A stretch of DNA of 64,000 bases from Rhizobium sp. P38BS-XIX. Its GTDB lineage: Bacteria > Pseudomonadota > Alphaproteobacteria > Rhizobiales > Rhizobiaceae. Position numbers and translations under genes: made by a program. The notes beneath the pieces were generated by a model, which worked only from the letters and a program-made list of their open reading frames with translations, was not told the DNA's origin and did not search any database. Location: positions 248,001 to 312,000 of the forward strand of contig NZ_JABAIJ010000002.1 in the NCBI RefSeq assembly GCF_012641435.1. Reading direction: 5' to 3'. Below are positions 61,855-64,000 of this stretch, piece by piece (position 1 is the stretch's first letter; each line of letters begins with the position of its first letter).

Positions 61855-63294
61855 TCTGTGGGCATAGCAACATCTGCCTTAGTGAGACCGCTCTTCACCG
61901 CGTAGAAGCTCAGCTTCGTAATCGTATAGAACGCAGTAGCTTCAGGATTTTCTGAACAGTGGCTGGAGAGAAATTCACTGTGATTGCACGTATTCAGTGC
62001 AATTGAACTCTTGGCCCCCAGGCCTCCGGATAAGCCGGTCTCTATTTAATAGAATGGCCCGATCTTTTCGTCGGGCCAAAGTGTGGGAGCATCGAGGAGG
62101 GGAAGGTTTGAACATGGCTCCCGCGCTTGTAACTATCGCTCGGATGAATTGTTCCGCCCTACCTGCAAATGTAGCCCCGCCTCGGGGGAATGAGGCAGAG
62201 CTACGGGATGCGAACATCCGATTGGGGGCTGGTGTCGTTCGCACCCCCGCGTCTTTACTGCACTTTGATGAGTTGAGAATGAAAGAAACTACCGGTGTCA
62301 GGGCTGGTGGGGTCAGTTGCACGCAAGATTGAACCGAGGCTACGCGAGCAATAGACAGCGCGTGCGAAGATCCGGTTCGTCACCATTTTGGAAACGGTGG
62401 CCGGAGCAAGCCCCTCGCTCCGGCTGCGGTCCAGGCAGCGCCTGATCCGCCCGACAGATCTTCTCAGTGACTGCCGCACTCGCACCCGGTTGGGCATAAG
62501 CGCTTTGACCGATTTTCGGGACTTTTTGAAGACAAAAAAATGGCCGTATCTTGCGACCGGCCGAGTTAGTGGGATCTGTCGACGTGGAGCGTCACATCAC
62601 TCGACTAACGTTCGGTCTCGAATTTCGGTTCCATCTCGGTGAAGGGGATAGCTCTGCCTCATAGAAATGGGCAGAGCTATCGGCGGAGATACCGATTATG
62701 GGGGTCGAGTATCTCGGCGCCTCTTTTAAATAGTCGAAACGGGTTAACTGAGCATAAAAAAGCCCTGCCGGGATCAATCCGGCAGGGCCGCAATCGAGAG
62801 CTACATATAACACAGATGGGTTCGCACTAGGCCATCCGCGAAAATAAGCTTACTATCGAAAACGGCTCATGTGAAGCGGATAATGAATTTCGGCTCGCCG
62901 CCCTTTTAGCTAGGTTTTCGGCCTTGCCGTGAGGGGACAGGCCGGAAGGCCTCGCGCATGGTCGAAGCCGTTATCACCGTATGATACGATGCCTTGATTG
63001 CAAGGATGTCCGAGGGGCCCTCTGGAACAAATGGAAGCGGATGGACACCGACGAACCAAGTCGCGCTGAACTTCGAGCGCTGTACGGGACCAACAGAACC
63101 GGTAACTGGATCCGGCCATATTAAGCCACTTGCGGGGCGCCGGACGAACGATGGCTTCCTGGGGCCGGACCGTCAGATCAGATCGTGGACATCTTTCTAG
63201 AAAGCGTCGGTGGTGGCGGCCATTTCAGCTACACGGATGATTTCGGTAGCGCTGATGGGTGGACCTTGATCATCTCGCCGGCAGGCTGCGCCAA
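61855..63294. other. 1.4-kb stretch without genes, with several hairpins
   Basis: No supported gene. It contains an 8-bp hairpin (62055-62062 / 62071-62078, tggcccga / tcgggcca), a 12-bp hairpin (62647-62658 / 62670-62681, gatagctctgcc / ggcagagctatc) and a classic terminator at 62756-62788. Small RNA genes are a reasonable possibility. Confidence 0.45.
62756..62788 (-). terminator. Rho-independent terminator without an annotated gene
   Basis: Stem gccctgccgg / ccggcagggc (10 bp) next to an A6 run at 62756-62761. On the minus strand this is a GC stem followed by six U, a textbook terminator. No protein gene on the minus strand runs into it; the nearest is more than 500 bases upstream. Confidence 0.75.
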
Positions 63295-63576
63295 TCAAAG
63301 TGCGGGTTCGTCATCTCGCTCGGTGCTCGTGGAACCCAGCGGAACGCCTGGCAGGCGTTCAATTTCGTCAAACGCGTGACGTCGCAACAATGCAAACACC
63401 GCTTCGTTGACGTCGGAAACATCCAGAAGCTCGGGATTGTTACAGAGAACGTTGATGGTCCGCTCAACAATACGGATTGCCGCAACATCAGATCCGACAA
63501 ATTTACGGGCCCAGCGCAGCAACGCCTCGCGAAAGTCGGGATCACGCGGCGCAGCCACGAATTTTCGAAAGGGCAT
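63295..63576 (-). CDS. Small protein resembling sigma-70 region 2
   Basis: A 93-residue helical protein: DPDFREALLRWARKFVGSDV, AAIRIVERTINVLCNNPELL, DVSDVNEAVFALLRRHAFDE. The spacing of Arg, Ala, Thr and the LLRRHAFDEIER end recalls ECF sigma region 2 (the helix pair that ends LRNxxxDxxRR), but region 4 is absent. AGGAG lies 8 bases before the ATG at 63576. The likeness is by eye only. It could instead be an unrelated helical protein. Confidence 0.6.
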   Translation of the reverse strand: MPFRKFVAAPRDPDFREALLRWARKFVGSDVAAIRIVERTINVLCNNPELLDVSDVNEAVFALLRRHAFDEIERLPGVPLGSTSTERDDEPAL

Positions 63577-63672
63577 AGTTACGCTCCTCGGTCTCAGTAG
63601 GCGGGAGCATCCGTTAACATTGAGCTGCCACCGCCTACGAACCCGGTTGGTGACGATGTCTCACCATACGCC

Positions 63673-63936
63673 CTAAAAATTGAGAGTCCACAGTCCGTGA
63701 GCGTACAGAGACCCGGCTATACGCCTCGTGACGTCCGCCAGCCGGGTCTCAGCCGCGTCTCTGCATAGCGACAAGGCATACATAGATTCATCGCGGATAA
63801 TGACAAGGTCTTTATATCCCTTCACATTCAAATTATCGAATGCTAATCTTGAACCGTGAGCGAAATCGTTGCCAACTCGTTCACAGTGCAAGCCCCTCTG
63901 GACCGCAATCCAGCGGGGCTTGCTGATATGAGCCAC
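63673..63936 (-). CDS. Possible small hypothetical protein
   Basis: An 87-residue frame starting at GTG 63936: HISKPRWIAVQRGLHCERVG, LAFDNLNVKGYKDLVIIRDE, then a helix ETRLADVTRRIAGSLYAHGL. No family or clear ribosome site. Weakly supported. Confidence 0.35.
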   Translation of the reverse strand: MAHISKPRWIAVQRGLHCERVGNDFAHGSRLAFDNLNVKGYKDLVIIRDESMYALSLCRDAAETRLADVTRRIAGSLYAHGLWTLNF

Positions 63937-64000
63937 GCGTGGCGTCTCTTTTGGTTTTCGACACTGCGATCAACACACAATGTCATGGCCTTGACCAGAG

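Noticed and set aside
1..64000. Presence of ecfG, phyR, nepR, tRNA, rRNA or CRISPR
   Set aside because: I looked for their signatures (sigma-PhyR, NepR core, CCA-end cloverleafs, regular direct repeats) and found none. The 63295 protein lacks region 4 and is not a full sigma factor.

Overview
The window looks like an accessory (probably plasmid or chromid) region of an alphaproteobacterium of the order Hyphomicrobiales, most likely Rhizobium sensu lato. This rests on moderately high GC, typical rhizobial families (DUF982, DUF3140, DUF892, DUF4142, DUF72, CYTH-CHAD, HWE/HisKA_2 kinases) and the absence of rRNA, tRNA or core housekeeping genes. Many genes are broken, and one complete IS21-family element is present. 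No CRISPR array was seen.

Layout. 0-10 kb: a DUF3140 protein, an FAD oxidoreductase, a large HPII-type catalase (katE), a ferritin-like DUF892 protein, an NmrA/LysR divergent pair, a glycine-zipper protein and an RMF-like protein. 10-13 kb: cold-shock protein, mscL, and a LOV-domain histidine kinase with a single-domain response regulator (LovK/LovR-like arrangement). 13-27 kb: small proteins, an SbmA/BacA-like ABC exporter, a lipoprotein hydrolase, decayed pieces (autotransporter, possible NhaA, a cyo quinol oxidase operon without cyoB), a DUF4142 protein, and a CYTH-CHAD gene with several lesions. 27-30 kb: IS21 element next to a truncated PAS sensor gene. 30-45 kb: GntR, PAS, DUF982, DUF72, tautomerase, broken PQQ glucose dehydrogenase, SDR/LysR, and a VOC/NmrA group. 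45-57 kb (minus strand): one compact 12-gene operon encoding Alternative Complex III (ActA-F) plus an A2-type caa3 cytochrome oxidase, a SCO copper chaperone and one unnamed membrane protein. 57-64 kb: topoisomerase IB, a stress-type SDR with a GFA protein, small proteins and a long non-coding stretch.

Main unifying observation. At least eleven genes or operons have, at close range and in the right orientation, a GGAAC-N16-[A/C/G]GTT element. This matches the known promoter consensus of the alphaproteobacterial general stress response (GSR) sigma factor EcfG/RpoE2 (GGAAC-N16/17-CGTT). The targets include DUF3140, the FAD oxidoreductase, DUF892, mscL, DUF4142, several small proteins, topoisomerase IB and the whole ACIII-caa3 operon. 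The window therefore reads as a GSR-regulated stress and respiration island that also carries a LOV photosensor pair of the type known to tune GSR in other species. No ecfG, phyR or nepR gene was recognised here, so control would come from elsewhere in the genome.

Limits. All calls are from reading sequence and translations, with no database search. Several frameshifts lie in short homopolymers and could be assembly errors. In-frame stops and the loss of cyoB argue that at least part of the decay is real.
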